A stretch of DNA of 64,000 nucleotides from Cardiobacterium sp. Marseille-Q4385 (GTDB lineage: Bacteria; Pseudomonadota; Gammaproteobacteria; Cardiobacteriales; Cardiobacteriaceae): NCBI RefSeq assembly GCF_916618745.1, contig NZ_OU745373.1:2432501-2496500 (forward strand), written 5' to 3'. Both the position numbers and the translations under genes were made by a program. Under the pieces are notes generated by a model. That model was not told the origin of the DNA, did not search any database, and saw nothing but the letters and a program-made list of their open reading frames with translations. Position 1 is the first letter of the stretch. Each line of letters starts with the position of its first letter. Of this stretch, positions 50,484-58,115 are shown piece by piece.

Positions 50484-51158
50484 ATGAACCAAATCCGCCT
50501 ACACGTTTGGGGTGATTACGCCTGTTTTACCCGCCCGGAGATGAAGGTGGAGCGGGTGTCTTACGATGTGATGACGCCGTCGGCGGCGCGTGGGATTTTG
50601 TCAGCGGTACACTGGAAACCCGCCATGCGCTGGGTGGTGGATAAGATCCATGTGCTGAAGCCGATTCGTTTTGAGTCGGTGCGGCGCAATGAATTGGGCG
50701 ACAAGATTTTAGTAAGCAAGGTCAACGGCGCGATGAAGCGCAACAGCGTCGCCGGTTTCTATACGCTGATTGAAGAAGACCGCCAGCAACGCGCGGCGAC
50801 GGTGCTGAAAAATGTCGCTTATGTGATCGAAGCCCATATCGCGCTGACGGCACGGGCGGGCAAGGATGAGACGGTTACAAAGCATATCGAGATGTTCACA
50901 CGCCGCGCGCGCAAGGGGCAGTGTTTCCAGCAGCCTTGCTTGGGCGTGCGTGAGTTCCCCGCCAATTTTGCGTTGATTGACGAGGGCGAGCCGCTGCCGC
51001 CGTCCGATTTATCGGCAAGCGAGGCAAACCGAGATTTGGGCTGGATGCTGCACGATATAGATTTTGACCACGGCAACACGCCGCATTTCTTCCGCGCGGA
51101 AATGAAAGAGGGCGTCATTCTTGTGCCGCCGTTTTATGCCGAGGAGGTGAAAGCATGA
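50484..51158 (+). CDS. cas5c: Cas5c (Cas5d), crRNA-processing Cascade subunit
   Basis: The 224-residue protein opens IRLHVWGDYACFTRPEMKVE and contains YDVMTPSAARGILSAVHWKP, both typical of Cas5 of type I-C, which replaces Cas6 by cutting pre-crRNA at the base of the repeat hairpin and stays on the crRNA 5' handle. It ends LVPPFYAEEVKA. RBS AGGAGAG precedes the ATG; the stop overlaps the cas8c start (ATGA). Confidence 0.96.
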   Translation: MNQIRLHVWGDYACFTRPEMKVERVSYDVMTPSAARGILSAVHWKPAMRWVVDKIHVLKPIRFESVRRNELGDKILVSKVNGAMKRNSVAGFYTLIEEDRQQRAATVLKNVAYVIEAHIALTARAGKDETVTKHIEMFTRRARKGQCFQQPCLGVREFPANFALIDEGEPLPPSDLSASEANRDLGWMLHDIDFDHGNTPHFFRAEMKEGVILVPPFYAEEVKA

Positions 51159-53050
51159 TTCTTGCGTCCCTTGCCCGCTATTACTACCGCTTGGCGGCGG
51201 AAAACGATGAAATGGGCAATCCGAAGGTGCCGCCTTATGGCTTTAGCGAGGAGAAAATCAGCTGGATATTGGTGCTGGATAGCGAAGGGAATCTGCAAAA
51301 CGCAGTATCAAATCTCAGCGCAGATATAAAACCGCGGCCAAAATTAATGAGCGTGCCGCAATCTTTCAAACGTCCCGGCACTACGCCAAAACCATTTTTC
51401 TTGTGGGATAAAACGGCTTATGCGCTCGGTGTGGAAGCCAATAAAAACAAAGCCGAGGCAAAGAAAAAACCGTTTATCCCGGCAGAAAAAACCTTTGCCG
51501 CTTTCAAGCAATATCATCTCGAATTATTGCAAGACAGTGCGGATGAAGGTCTGCTGGCCATATACCGCTTCTTGCAAAATTGGCAGCCCGAACATTTCGC
51601 GGCGCAGCATTTGCCGCTGGAAATGCTTGATACCAATATCGTTTTTTCCCTGGAAATGCCAAGTGCCTTTATCCATGAACGTGAAGCGGCGCAAACCCTG
51701 TGGTTAAACCTATTGAAAAACAATGAAGGTGACGAAGGCTTATGCTTAGTCAGTGGCGAAACGGCCCCGATTGCACGGCTGCACCCGGCTATTAAAGGCG
51801 TATTGGGTGGGCAAAGTTCCGGCGGCTCGATTGTGGCATTTAATAAGGAACATCTGGCATTTACGTCTTTCGGCAAAGAGCAGGGCGCAAACGCCCCTAT
51901 TTCTGAACAATCCGCCTTCGCCTACACCACAGCGCTCAATTATCTATTGCGCTTGGAAAATGGGCATTCTTTAGTAATAGGGCTAGGCAGAATCCGGGCA
52001 GCGCTTCAGGCGGCAAAGAATCAGGACAAATCACAAGATATTGATAAAAGACCAAGCGTTGCCGATACCAGCACCATTTTCTGGGCGGAAGCTGCCGATC
52101 GCGCCTCCGCGAAAGCTGCCGAAGCATTCTTTGCAGAAACAGCATCACCCAGTGACGATGAAGAAAGCGCCAAGGTCTTTGAAGTGCTAGAGCAACTTGC
52201 CAAAGGCCGGCCACTGCAAGAAGTGGCGCCCGAACTCTCGCCGGATACCCGCTTTTATATCTTGGGCCTTGCTCCTAACGCTTCGCGGCTCTCTATCCGC
52301 TTCTGGCTAGATACCACCTTCGGGCAGTTGGTGCAAAATCTAGCGCAGCATTGGCAGGATTTGTCCCTTGAGCCTCGCGCGTGGAGAACGCCGCCTTCAA
52401 TCTTCAAATTATTATTAGAAACAGCCATTAAATTTAAGAATAGTGAAGGGCGTTATGAAAAACCTAAGGCAGAAACCATTTCATCCGTGCTGGCGGGAGA
52501 AATGGTCCGCGCCGTTATTAGCGGCACGCCGTATCCACTGAGTTTGCTGTCACAACTGATTGCCCGTATCCGTGCTGATGGTGATGTGAACGGCTTGCGC
52601 GTGGCAATGATAAAAGCCGTATTACAGCGGCGTTTTAGAAAAGGTTTCATTCAAGAAGGAGTCCCCATGAGCTTACATACTGAAAGTAAAAACCCCGCCT
52701 ATTTATTGGGGCGGCTATTTGCCGTATTGGAACGCATCCAGCATCAGGCACTTGGTGAATTAAATGCCGGTATTGCCGATCGTTACTATGGATCAGCTTC
52801 CGCCATGCCATATTTTGTCTTCCCCCGTTTATTAGTAGGCGTCAGGAATCACTTATCACGTCTGCGCAAAGATAAAGCTGGGATGGCGGTCAACCTGGAT
52901 AAAGACTTAGGTGTAATCATTAAAGCTTTACCGGAGGTATTCCCCCGTCATTTAAGCATTGAAGAACAAGGCCGCTTTGCCATCGGCTATTACCAGCAAA
53001 AGCAAAGTTATTTCGAAAAGAAAGACTCTGCTGAAACCATTGACGATTAA
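51155..53050 (+). CDS. cas8c: Cas8c (Csd1), Cascade large subunit, type I-C
   Basis: The 631-residue protein matches Csd1: MILASLARYYYRLAAENDEM at the start, YALGVEANKNKAEAKKKPF, CLVSGETAPIARLHPAIKGV in the centre, FYILGLAPNASRLSIRFWLD, and AYLLGRLFAVLERIQHQALG near the C-terminus. In type I-C this subunit recognises the PAM, and an internal start in its gene commonly makes the small subunit (Cas11c). A candidate internal start with GAAGGAG is ATG 52668 (MSLHTESKNPAYLLG, about 127 aa). It overlaps cas5c and is followed 10 nt later by cas7c. Confidence 0.95.
   Translation: MILASLARYYYRLAAENDEMGNPKVPPYGFSEEKISWILVLDSEGNLQNAVSNLSADIKPRPKLMSVPQSFKRPGTTPKPFFLWDKTAYALGVEANKNKAEAKKKPFIPAEKTFAAFKQYHLELLQDSADEGLLAIYRFLQNWQPEHFAAQHLPLEMLDTNIVFSLEMPSAFIHEREAAQTLWLNLLKNNEGDEGLCLVSGETAPIARLHPAIKGVLGGQSSGGSIVAFNKEHLAFTSFGKEQGANAPISEQSAFAYTTALNYLLRLENGHSLVIGLGRIRAALQAAKNQDKSQDIDKRPSVADTSTIFWAEAADRASAKAAEAFFAETASPSDDEESAKVFEVLEQLAKGRPLQEVAPELSPDTRFYILGLAPNASRLSIRFWLDTTFGQLVQNLAQHWQDLSLEPRAWRTPPSIFKLLLETAIKFKNSEGRYEKPKAETISSVLAGEMVRAVISGTPYPLSLLSQLIARIRADGDVNGLRVAMIKAVLQRRFRKGFIQEGVPMSLHTESKNPAYLLGRLFAVLERIQHQALGELNAGIADRYYGSASAMPYFVFPRLLVGVRNHLSRLRKDKAGMAVNLDKDLGVIIKALPEVFPRHLSIEEQGRFAIGYYQQKQSYFEKKDSAETIDD
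52668..53050 (+). CDS. cas11c: Candidate internally initiated small subunit Cas11c
   Basis: In-frame ATG 52668 within cas8c is preceded at good spacing by AAGAAGGAGTCCCC, an unusually strong ribosome-binding site for an internal position. It would yield about 127 residues, starting MSLHTESKNPAYLLGRLF. Type I-C systems are known to make Cas11 from the 3' end of cas8c; this position fits that arrangement. The claim is from sequence and precedent only. Confidence 0.7.
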
Positions 53051-53060
53051 GGAGCTAAAA

Positions 53061-53927
53061 ATGTCTGTCATTCAAAACCGCTATGAATTTGTTTACTTTT
53101 TTGATGTAACCAACGGCAACCCCAACGGTGATCCCGATGCGGGCAATATGCCACGCCTCGATCCCGAATCCAGCAAAGGCTTGGTAACCGATGTCTGCCT
53201 GAAACGGAAAATCCGCAACTTCATCGAAATCAGCGCAGAAAACCAAGCAGGCTATGAAATCTACGTCAAAGAAAAAAGCGTGCTGAACCTGCAAAATAAA
53301 CGCGCTTATGAAGCATTGGATATTGAACCCGAAGCCAAGAAATTACCCAAGGACGAAAAAAAAGCGCGTGACATTACCGCCTGGATGTGCAAAAACTTCT
53401 TCGATATCCGCACGTTCGGCGCCGTGATGACCACCGAAGTCAACAGCGGACAAGTGCGCGGTCCGGTGCAACTGGCATTCGCCCAATCCATCGACCCCAT
53501 CGTGCCGCTAGAAATTTCCATCACCCGCATGGCAGTCACCAATGAAAAAGACTTGGAAAAAGAACGCACCATGGGGCGCAAATACATCGTCCCTTATGCG
53601 CTCTACCGCGTGCACGGTTTTATCTCCGCCAACCTTGCCGCCAAAACCGGTTTTTCAGACGACGACTTAGCCAAACTCTGGCAAGCCCTGACGTTGATGT
53701 TTGAACACGACCGCTCTGCCGCCCGTGGCGAAATGGCAGCGCGCAAACTGATTGTCTTCAAACACGACAGCGCGCTCGGCAGCCAGCCTGCACATAAACT
53801 GTTTGACGCCGTGAAAGTCGAACGCGTAAACGGTGAATCAGGTACGCCCGCAAGCAGTTTTGGCGATTACAAAATCAGCGTGGTTTCAGACGGCTTAAAT
53901 GGCGTGAGTGTGGAAGAATTGCTTTAA
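53061..53927 (+). CDS. cas7c: Cas7c (Csd2), Cascade backbone subunit
   Basis: The 288-residue protein has the Csd2 opening RYEFVYFFDVTNGNPNGDPD and AGNMPRLDPESSKGLVTDVC, then TFGAVMTTEVNSGQVRGPVQ and the SITRMAVTNEKD block. Several copies coat the crRNA. Start 53061 follows AAGGAG. The 3' end contains a neisserial uptake word on the opposite strand at 53885-53894 and a near match at 53654-53663. Confidence 0.96.
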   Translation: MSVIQNRYEFVYFFDVTNGNPNGDPDAGNMPRLDPESSKGLVTDVCLKRKIRNFIEISAENQAGYEIYVKEKSVLNLQNKRAYEALDIEPEAKKLPKDEKKARDITAWMCKNFFDIRTFGAVMTTEVNSGQVRGPVQLAFAQSIDPIVPLEISITRMAVTNEKDLEKERTMGRKYIVPYALYRVHGFISANLAAKTGFSDDDLAKLWQALTLMFEHDRSAARGEMAARKLIVFKHDSALGSQPAHKLFDAVKVERVNGESGTPASSFGDYKISVVSDGLNGVSVEELL

Positions 53928-54410
53928 AACACTTAAAAAAATGACCGCACTTTTAACCGAAACCCAAGGGGAAAATCAGGATACGCGCCTGATTCCCCTT
54001 TCCGCCCTGCAACACTACGCCTTCTGCCCGCGTCAATGCGCGTTGATTCACAACGAGCAGGCGTGGGCGGAGAACTATTTAACCGCGCAGGGCAAGGCGC
54101 TGCATGAGCGGGTGGATTCGGGTGAGCCGGAAACGCGCAAGGGCGTGCGTTTTGAGCGGACGGTGCATGTGTCAGCGGAGAAACTGGGCATCAGCGGCGT
54201 GTTGGATTTGGTGGAAGTAGAAATGAAAACAGGCCGTCTGAAACCCGTGGAATACAAACGCGGCAAACCCAAACCCGACCCAATGGACGAAATCCAGCTT
54301 TGCGCCCAAGGCTTGTGCTTGGAAGAAATGACAGGGCAAACCATCTCTGAGGGCGCGTTGTGGTATATGCAAACCCGCCACCGCGTCCCCATTGTGTTTT
54401 CAGACGACCT
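53654..54410. other. Cluster of neisserial DNA-uptake-like words in cas7c-cas4
   Basis: TTCAGACGAC at 53654-53663 (one mismatch to the 10-mer core), TTCAGACGGC at 53885-53894 (exact core, reverse strand), AGGCCGTCTGAA at 54231-54242 (matches the 12-mer I recall as AG-DUS), and TTCAGACGACCT at 54399-54410 (reverse of AGGTCGTCTGAA, recalled as AG-mucDUS). I saw no exact 10-mer core elsewhere in the window; the nearest is TGCCGTCTGA at about 32640. Confidence 0.7.
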
Positions 54411-54588
54411 GCGCGCCCACACACTCGCCATCATCACCGCTGTGCGCGAACTCTTAAATAGCGGACACACCCCGTCGCCCGGCTACGGCAAACGCTGCAA
54501 AGCCTGCTCACTGGTGGAGATTTGCCAGCCGGAGTTGTTGGGGAAACGGGATAGGTCAAAGGATTATATTGAAGAACTATTTTTATAA
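53941..54588 (+). CDS. cas4: Cas4 exonuclease of spacer acquisition
   Basis: The 215-residue protein is a RecB-like nuclease with an iron-sulfur cluster: HYAFCPRQCALIH (first Cys pair), GVLDLVEVE (metal-binding Asp), PVEYKRGKP (E-x-K), and CKACSLVEIC (last Cys pair). Cas4 trims prespacers and fixes PAM choice with Cas1-Cas2. It begins at 53941, 13 nt after cas7c. The second to fourth codons form the word ACCGCACTT, the Pasteurellaceae uptake sequence; two neisserial uptake words lie inside the gene. Confidence 0.95.
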   Translation: MTALLTETQGENQDTRLIPLSALQHYAFCPRQCALIHNEQAWAENYLTAQGKALHERVDSGEPETRKGVRFERTVHVSAEKLGISGVLDLVEVEMKTGRLKPVEYKRGKPKPDPMDEIQLCAQGLCLEEMTGQTISEGALWYMQTRHRVPIVFSDDLRAHTLAIITAVRELLNSGHTPSPGYGKRCKACSLVEICQPELLGKRDRSKDYIEELFL

Positions 54589-57013
54589 GAAATACAATTA
54601 ATATTAGGTAGATAAATTATGTTAAGAGCTTATTATGGTAAAAGTATTGCTGATTTTATCCAAGAAGATGATTTAAATATTCTGGGTACATTAGCTAAAA
54701 ATCATGGTTATCAAACACTAGAAAAATCGCAACAAAATGCATGGGAACGGCAAATTACTATTTTAAAGTCACAATTAGCAGAACTAACTGGTTATATTTA
54801 TTTTGAATTTTCAATTCCAAGAATGGGGAAGCGTGTTGATAATATTGTAATTCTTGGAGATAAGATTTTTTTGCTAGAGTTTAAAATTGGCAGCGAACAA
54901 TATGATAAGTATGCCATTGACCAAGTGATTGACTATGCGCTTGATTTACGAAATTTTCATGAAGGTAGTCATTATGCAAATTTAATTCCTATATTGATTG
55001 CAGAGAAAGCGCCAATTTTTGAAAATAATTTTCAGACTGTACAAAATCTAGATCATGCAATTTTATTAAATGCACATAATTTGCATGAGTTTTTCAAGCC
55101 TTATGATTCAAATAGTCTGATGGATGTTGCAGCTTGGGAGCAATCTTCATACAAACCAACCCCTACTATCATTGAAGCAGCACAAGCGCTTTATCAAAAC
55201 CATGATATTGAGGAAATCACGCGCTCAGATGCTGGAGCGAAAAATTTGTCAGCTACGGCTAATTGCATTAGCAACATTATTGAGCAAGCTAAACAAGGGA
55301 ATAAAAAAGCTATTTGTTTTGTTACTGGTGTTCCAGGTGCAGGGAAGACATTGGCTGGACTCAATATTGCTAATCAGCGTTTAAAAGTAGCAGAAGATGA
55401 GCATGCTGTTTTCTTATCAGGAAATGGCCCGTTGGTGCAAGTTTTACAAGAAGCTTTGGCAAGAAATAGAGCCATTAAAAATAAAATCAAAAAAGAAACC
55501 GCACTAAAAGAAACCAGGGCATTCATTCAAAATATTCATCATTTTAGAGATGAATATTTGAAAAATTCACAAGCACCAACTGAAAAAGTTGTGGTATTTG
55601 ATGAAGCGCAGCGTGCGTGGAATCAACATCAAACCAGTAAATTTATGAGTCAAAAACGCGGACAGTCAGATTTTAATCAGTCTGAGCCAGAATTTTTGAT
55701 TGAGGTAATGAATCGTCATCAAAATTGGTGTGTGATTGTTTGCTTGATTGGAGAAGGGCAAGAAATCAACACGGGAGAGGCAGGTCTTGTTGCCTGGATG
55801 CAAGCTTTGCAATCTTCTTACCCAGATTGGCAGGTGCATTATTCTAATTTGATTGTTAATCAAGACAATTATTTGCAAGATGCTGCAATAAAAAACTGGT
55901 TATCTACGACAGGCGTTGAGCAAAACCATTTACATCTGGCTACTTCAGTGCGCTCATTTCGGTCAGAAAAAGTTTCGGCATGGGTACACGCGTTATTAGA
56001 TATGGATGAGCAAGCTAAGTCACTTTGGAAAGAAATTCAAAGCAATTATCCTATTGTACTTACAAGGGATTTGCAAAAGGCTAAAGCATGGGTGAAGGCG
56101 CAGGCCAAAGGAAGTGAGCGTTATGGCTTGGTGGCCTCATCGGGGGCACGTCGTCTGAAAGCATTGGGAGTGCATGTCAAAAATGAAATCGACGTGGCCA
56201 ATTGGTTTTTAAATCCTAAATATGATGTGCGTTCCTCTTATTTTTTAGAAGATGTGGCAACAGAGTTTGATGTTCAAGGACTTGAGCTTGATTGGGTATG
56301 TCTAGCTTGGGGAGAAAATTTTTATTATCAGGATAACCAGTGGCACTACCAATCCTTTAAAGGGTGCAAATGGCAAAATATCAATAAAGAAGAAGATAAA
56401 CAGTTTACCAAGAATGCTTATCGAGTTTTATTGACTAGAGCGAGGCAGGGCATGGTAATCTGGATTCCAGAAGGCAGTGAAAGTGATAACACACGTCAAA
56501 AAGAATTTTATGATGGAACATATCAATATTTAAAATCTATAGGTATAAATGAATTGGTTGAGCTGTAAATACAGTGCGGTCAAAATCCAAGGAGTTCCCC
56601 ATGCGCAAACTGCAAAATACGCTCTACATCACCACGCAAGGCAGCTATCTGCATAAGGAGCGGGAGACGCTGGTGGTGGAGCAGGAGCGTAAGAAGGTGG
56701 CGCAGTTGCCGGTGCATTCCATCGGGCATATTTTCTGTTTTGGGAATGTGCTGGTGTCGCCGTTTTTGCTGGGGTTTTGCGGTGAAAATAATGTGAATTT
56801 GGCGTTTTTTACGGAAAACGGGCGTTTCTTGGGGCGGCTTCAGGGACGGCAGAGCGGCAATGTGCTGTTGCGTCGGGCGCAGTATCGGGTGTCGGAGCAA
56901 AATCCCGTGCCGATTGCGCGCAATATCATTGCGGCGAAGATTCAGGCGAGTAAACGGGTGCTTCAGCGGCAGATTCGCAATTACGGCGAGAATGCGGCGA
57001 TTCAAAGTGCGGT
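53944..57013. other. Pasteurellaceae-type uptake words from cas4 to cas1
   Basis: ACCGCACTT at 53944-53952 (exact, reverse strand, followed by TT as in the extended motif), ACCGCACTA at 55498-55506 (8 of 9), CAGTGCGGT at 56572-56580 (8 of 9, followed by CAAAA) and AAGTGCGGT at 57005-57013 (exact). The Haemophilus-type word is AAGTGCGGT. I found no exact copy elsewhere in the window by eye. Confidence 0.65.
54619..56568 (+). CDS. Nuclease-helicase: PD-(D/E)XK-like N-terminus fused to DUF2075 SF1 helicase
   Basis: The 649-residue protein lies between cas4 and cas1. Residues 60-90 read YFEFSIPRMGKRVDNIVILG then IFLLEFKIG: Asp74, Glu87 and Lys89 give the D...ExK pattern of PD-(D/E)XK nucleases. 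From about 230 on it is a DUF2075 helicase: Walker A GVPGAGKT (237-244), Walker B VVVFDEAQ (324-331), LIGEGQEIN (377-384), and C-terminal VQGLELDWVCLAWG and YRVLLTRARQGMVIWIP (motif VI). Such proteins resemble Schlafen-like or phage-defence helicases; I know no type I-C locus that has one here. The gene is distinctly AT-rich, with 30-32 nt gaps to both neighbours, and reads in the operon direction. Confidence 0.85.
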   Translation: MLRAYYGKSIADFIQEDDLNILGTLAKNHGYQTLEKSQQNAWERQITILKSQLAELTGYIYFEFSIPRMGKRVDNIVILGDKIFLLEFKIGSEQYDKYAIDQVIDYALDLRNFHEGSHYANLIPILIAEKAPIFENNFQTVQNLDHAILLNAHNLHEFFKPYDSNSLMDVAAWEQSSYKPTPTIIEAAQALYQNHDIEEITRSDAGAKNLSATANCISNIIEQAKQGNKKAICFVTGVPGAGKTLAGLNIANQRLKVAEDEHAVFLSGNGPLVQVLQEALARNRAIKNKIKKETALKETRAFIQNIHHFRDEYLKNSQAPTEKVVVFDEAQRAWNQHQTSKFMSQKRGQSDFNQSEPEFLIEVMNRHQNWCVIVCLIGEGQEINTGEAGLVAWMQALQSSYPDWQVHYSNLIVNQDNYLQDAAIKNWLSTTGVEQNHLHLATSVRSFRSEKVSAWVHALLDMDEQAKSLWKEIQSNYPIVLTRDLQKAKAWVKAQAKGSERYGLVASSGARRLKALGVHVKNEIDVANWFLNPKYDVRSSYFLEDVATEFDVQGLELDWVCLAWGENFYYQDNQWHYQSFKGCKWQNINKEEDKQFTKNAYRVLLTRARQGMVIWIPEGSESDNTRQKEFYDGTYQYLKSIGINELVEL

Positions 57014-57614
57014 CGATGCTTTGAATATTTCGCTGCGGCAGTTGAAGGGCGCGGCGGAGCTGGACGTGGTGCGCGGTATTGAAGGCGATGCGGCGGCGCG
57101 TTATTTCGGCGTGTTCGGGCAGCTTTTGAGCGAAAAAAGTAGCTTTACTTTTGACGGGCGAAACCGCCGTCCGCCCAGAGACGGGGTGAATGCGCTGTTG
57201 TCGTTTGTGTACAGCATTTTGGGCAAGGACATCAGCGGCGCGCTGCAAGGCGTGGGGTTGGACCCGCAGGTGGGTTTTCTACACGCCGACCGACCGGGTC
57301 GCGACAGTTTGGCGCAGGATATTTTGGAAGAATTCCGCGCATGGTGGGCAGACAGGCTGGTGTTGTCGCTGATTAACCGCGGGCAAATCAAACCGCAGGA
57401 TTTTGTTACCGAGGCAAGCGGCGCAGTAAGCTTGAAAGTCGATGCGCGTAAACTCTTGTTCCAAGCCTTGCAGACGAAGAAGCAGGAGAAAATCGTTCAT
57501 CCGTTTTTAGGCGAGGAAGTAGAAATCGGGCTGCTGCCGTATATTCAGGCGATGCTGTTGGCGCGGCACTTGCGTGGAGATTTGGCGGAATATCCGCCGT
57601 TTTTAATGCGCTGA
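56601..57614 (+). CDS. cas1: Cas1 integrase
   Basis: The 337-residue protein is a type I-C Cas1: MRKLQNTLYITTQGSYLHKE at the start, the catalytic Glu in VRGIEGDAAARYFGVF, His in VGFLHADRPGRDSLAQDILE and the acidic pair that follows. Start 56601 follows AAGGAG at 56589-56594; the longer frame to 56574 would begin inside the helicase's tail. Composition returns to GC-rich after the AT-rich helicase gene, with a uptake word at 57005. Confidence 0.97.
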   Translation: MRKLQNTLYITTQGSYLHKERETLVVEQERKKVAQLPVHSIGHIFCFGNVLVSPFLLGFCGENNVNLAFFTENGRFLGRLQGRQSGNVLLRRAQYRVSEQNPVPIARNIIAAKIQASKRVLQRQIRNYGENAAIQSAVDALNISLRQLKGAAELDVVRGIEGDAAARYFGVFGQLLSEKSSFTFDGRNRRPPRDGVNALLSFVYSILGKDISGALQGVGLDPQVGFLHADRPGRDSLAQDILEEFRAWWADRLVLSLINRGQIKPQDFVTEASGAVSLKVDARKLLFQALQTKKQEKIVHPFLGEEVEIGLLPYIQAMLLARHLRGDLAEYPPFLMR

Positions 57615-57630
57615 TGTACGGGAGACGGTC

Positions 57631-57924
57631 ATGATGATGCTGATTACTTACGACATTTCGCTCGAAGATCCGGAAGGCCCGGCGCGATTGCGACGTGTGG
57701 CAAAACTTTGTCAGGATTATGGCGTGCGTGTGCAATTTTCCGTTTTTGAATGCGACATCGCGCCTGATCAGTGGGTAAAGCTGAAAGCCGGGCTGCTTGA
57801 TATTTTTAAACCCGAGACGGACAGCCTGCGCTTCTATCATCTCGGCAGCAAATGGCGGGGCAAAGTGGAACATCATGGCGCGAAGCCGGCCGTGGATGTA
57901 TTTAAGGATACGCTGATTATTTAG
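57631..57924 (+). CDS. cas2: Cas2
   Basis: The 97-residue protein has the Cas2 ferredoxin-like fold opening MLITYDISLEDPEGPARLRR, KLCQDYGVRVQFSVFECDIA and the C-terminal strand AVDVFKDTLII. It joins Cas1 as the structural core of the integration complex. It begins 16 nt after cas1 and is the last gene before the leader. Confidence 0.97.
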   Translation: MMMLITYDISLEDPEGPARLRRVAKLCQDYGVRVQFSVFECDIAPDQWVKLKAGLLDIFKPETDSLRFYHLGSKWRGKVEHHGAKPAVDVFKDTLII

Positions 57925-58115
57925 CGCGCTAACCATTGGTTCTCATGAAAAAGTGGGCAAGTTAGCGAATGCGGCAGTTCTTTAATAACAGGGTTATTTA
58001 TAGGGCTGTATGGCGCAAAAGCGGGCGCTATACTTTCCAAACTCTTTGACGTCGGAATGAGTTAGCGAAAGGCTATTGGTAATTAACTGATTTTTCGCGG
58101 ATTTTGATGCAGAGA
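57925..58115 (+). promoter_or_regulatory. Leader of the main CRISPR array
   Basis: 191 bp between cas2 and the first repeat, AT-richer than the repeats. It contains the dyad AATAAC-AGG-GTTATT (about 57984-57998), GTTAGCGAA twice (57961-57969 and 58061-58069), and TATACT at 58029-58034 as a possible -10 for the pre-crRNA. The last bases before repeat 1 are TTTTGATGCAGAGA. By analogy with other type I systems, new spacers enter at 58116. Confidence 0.75.
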
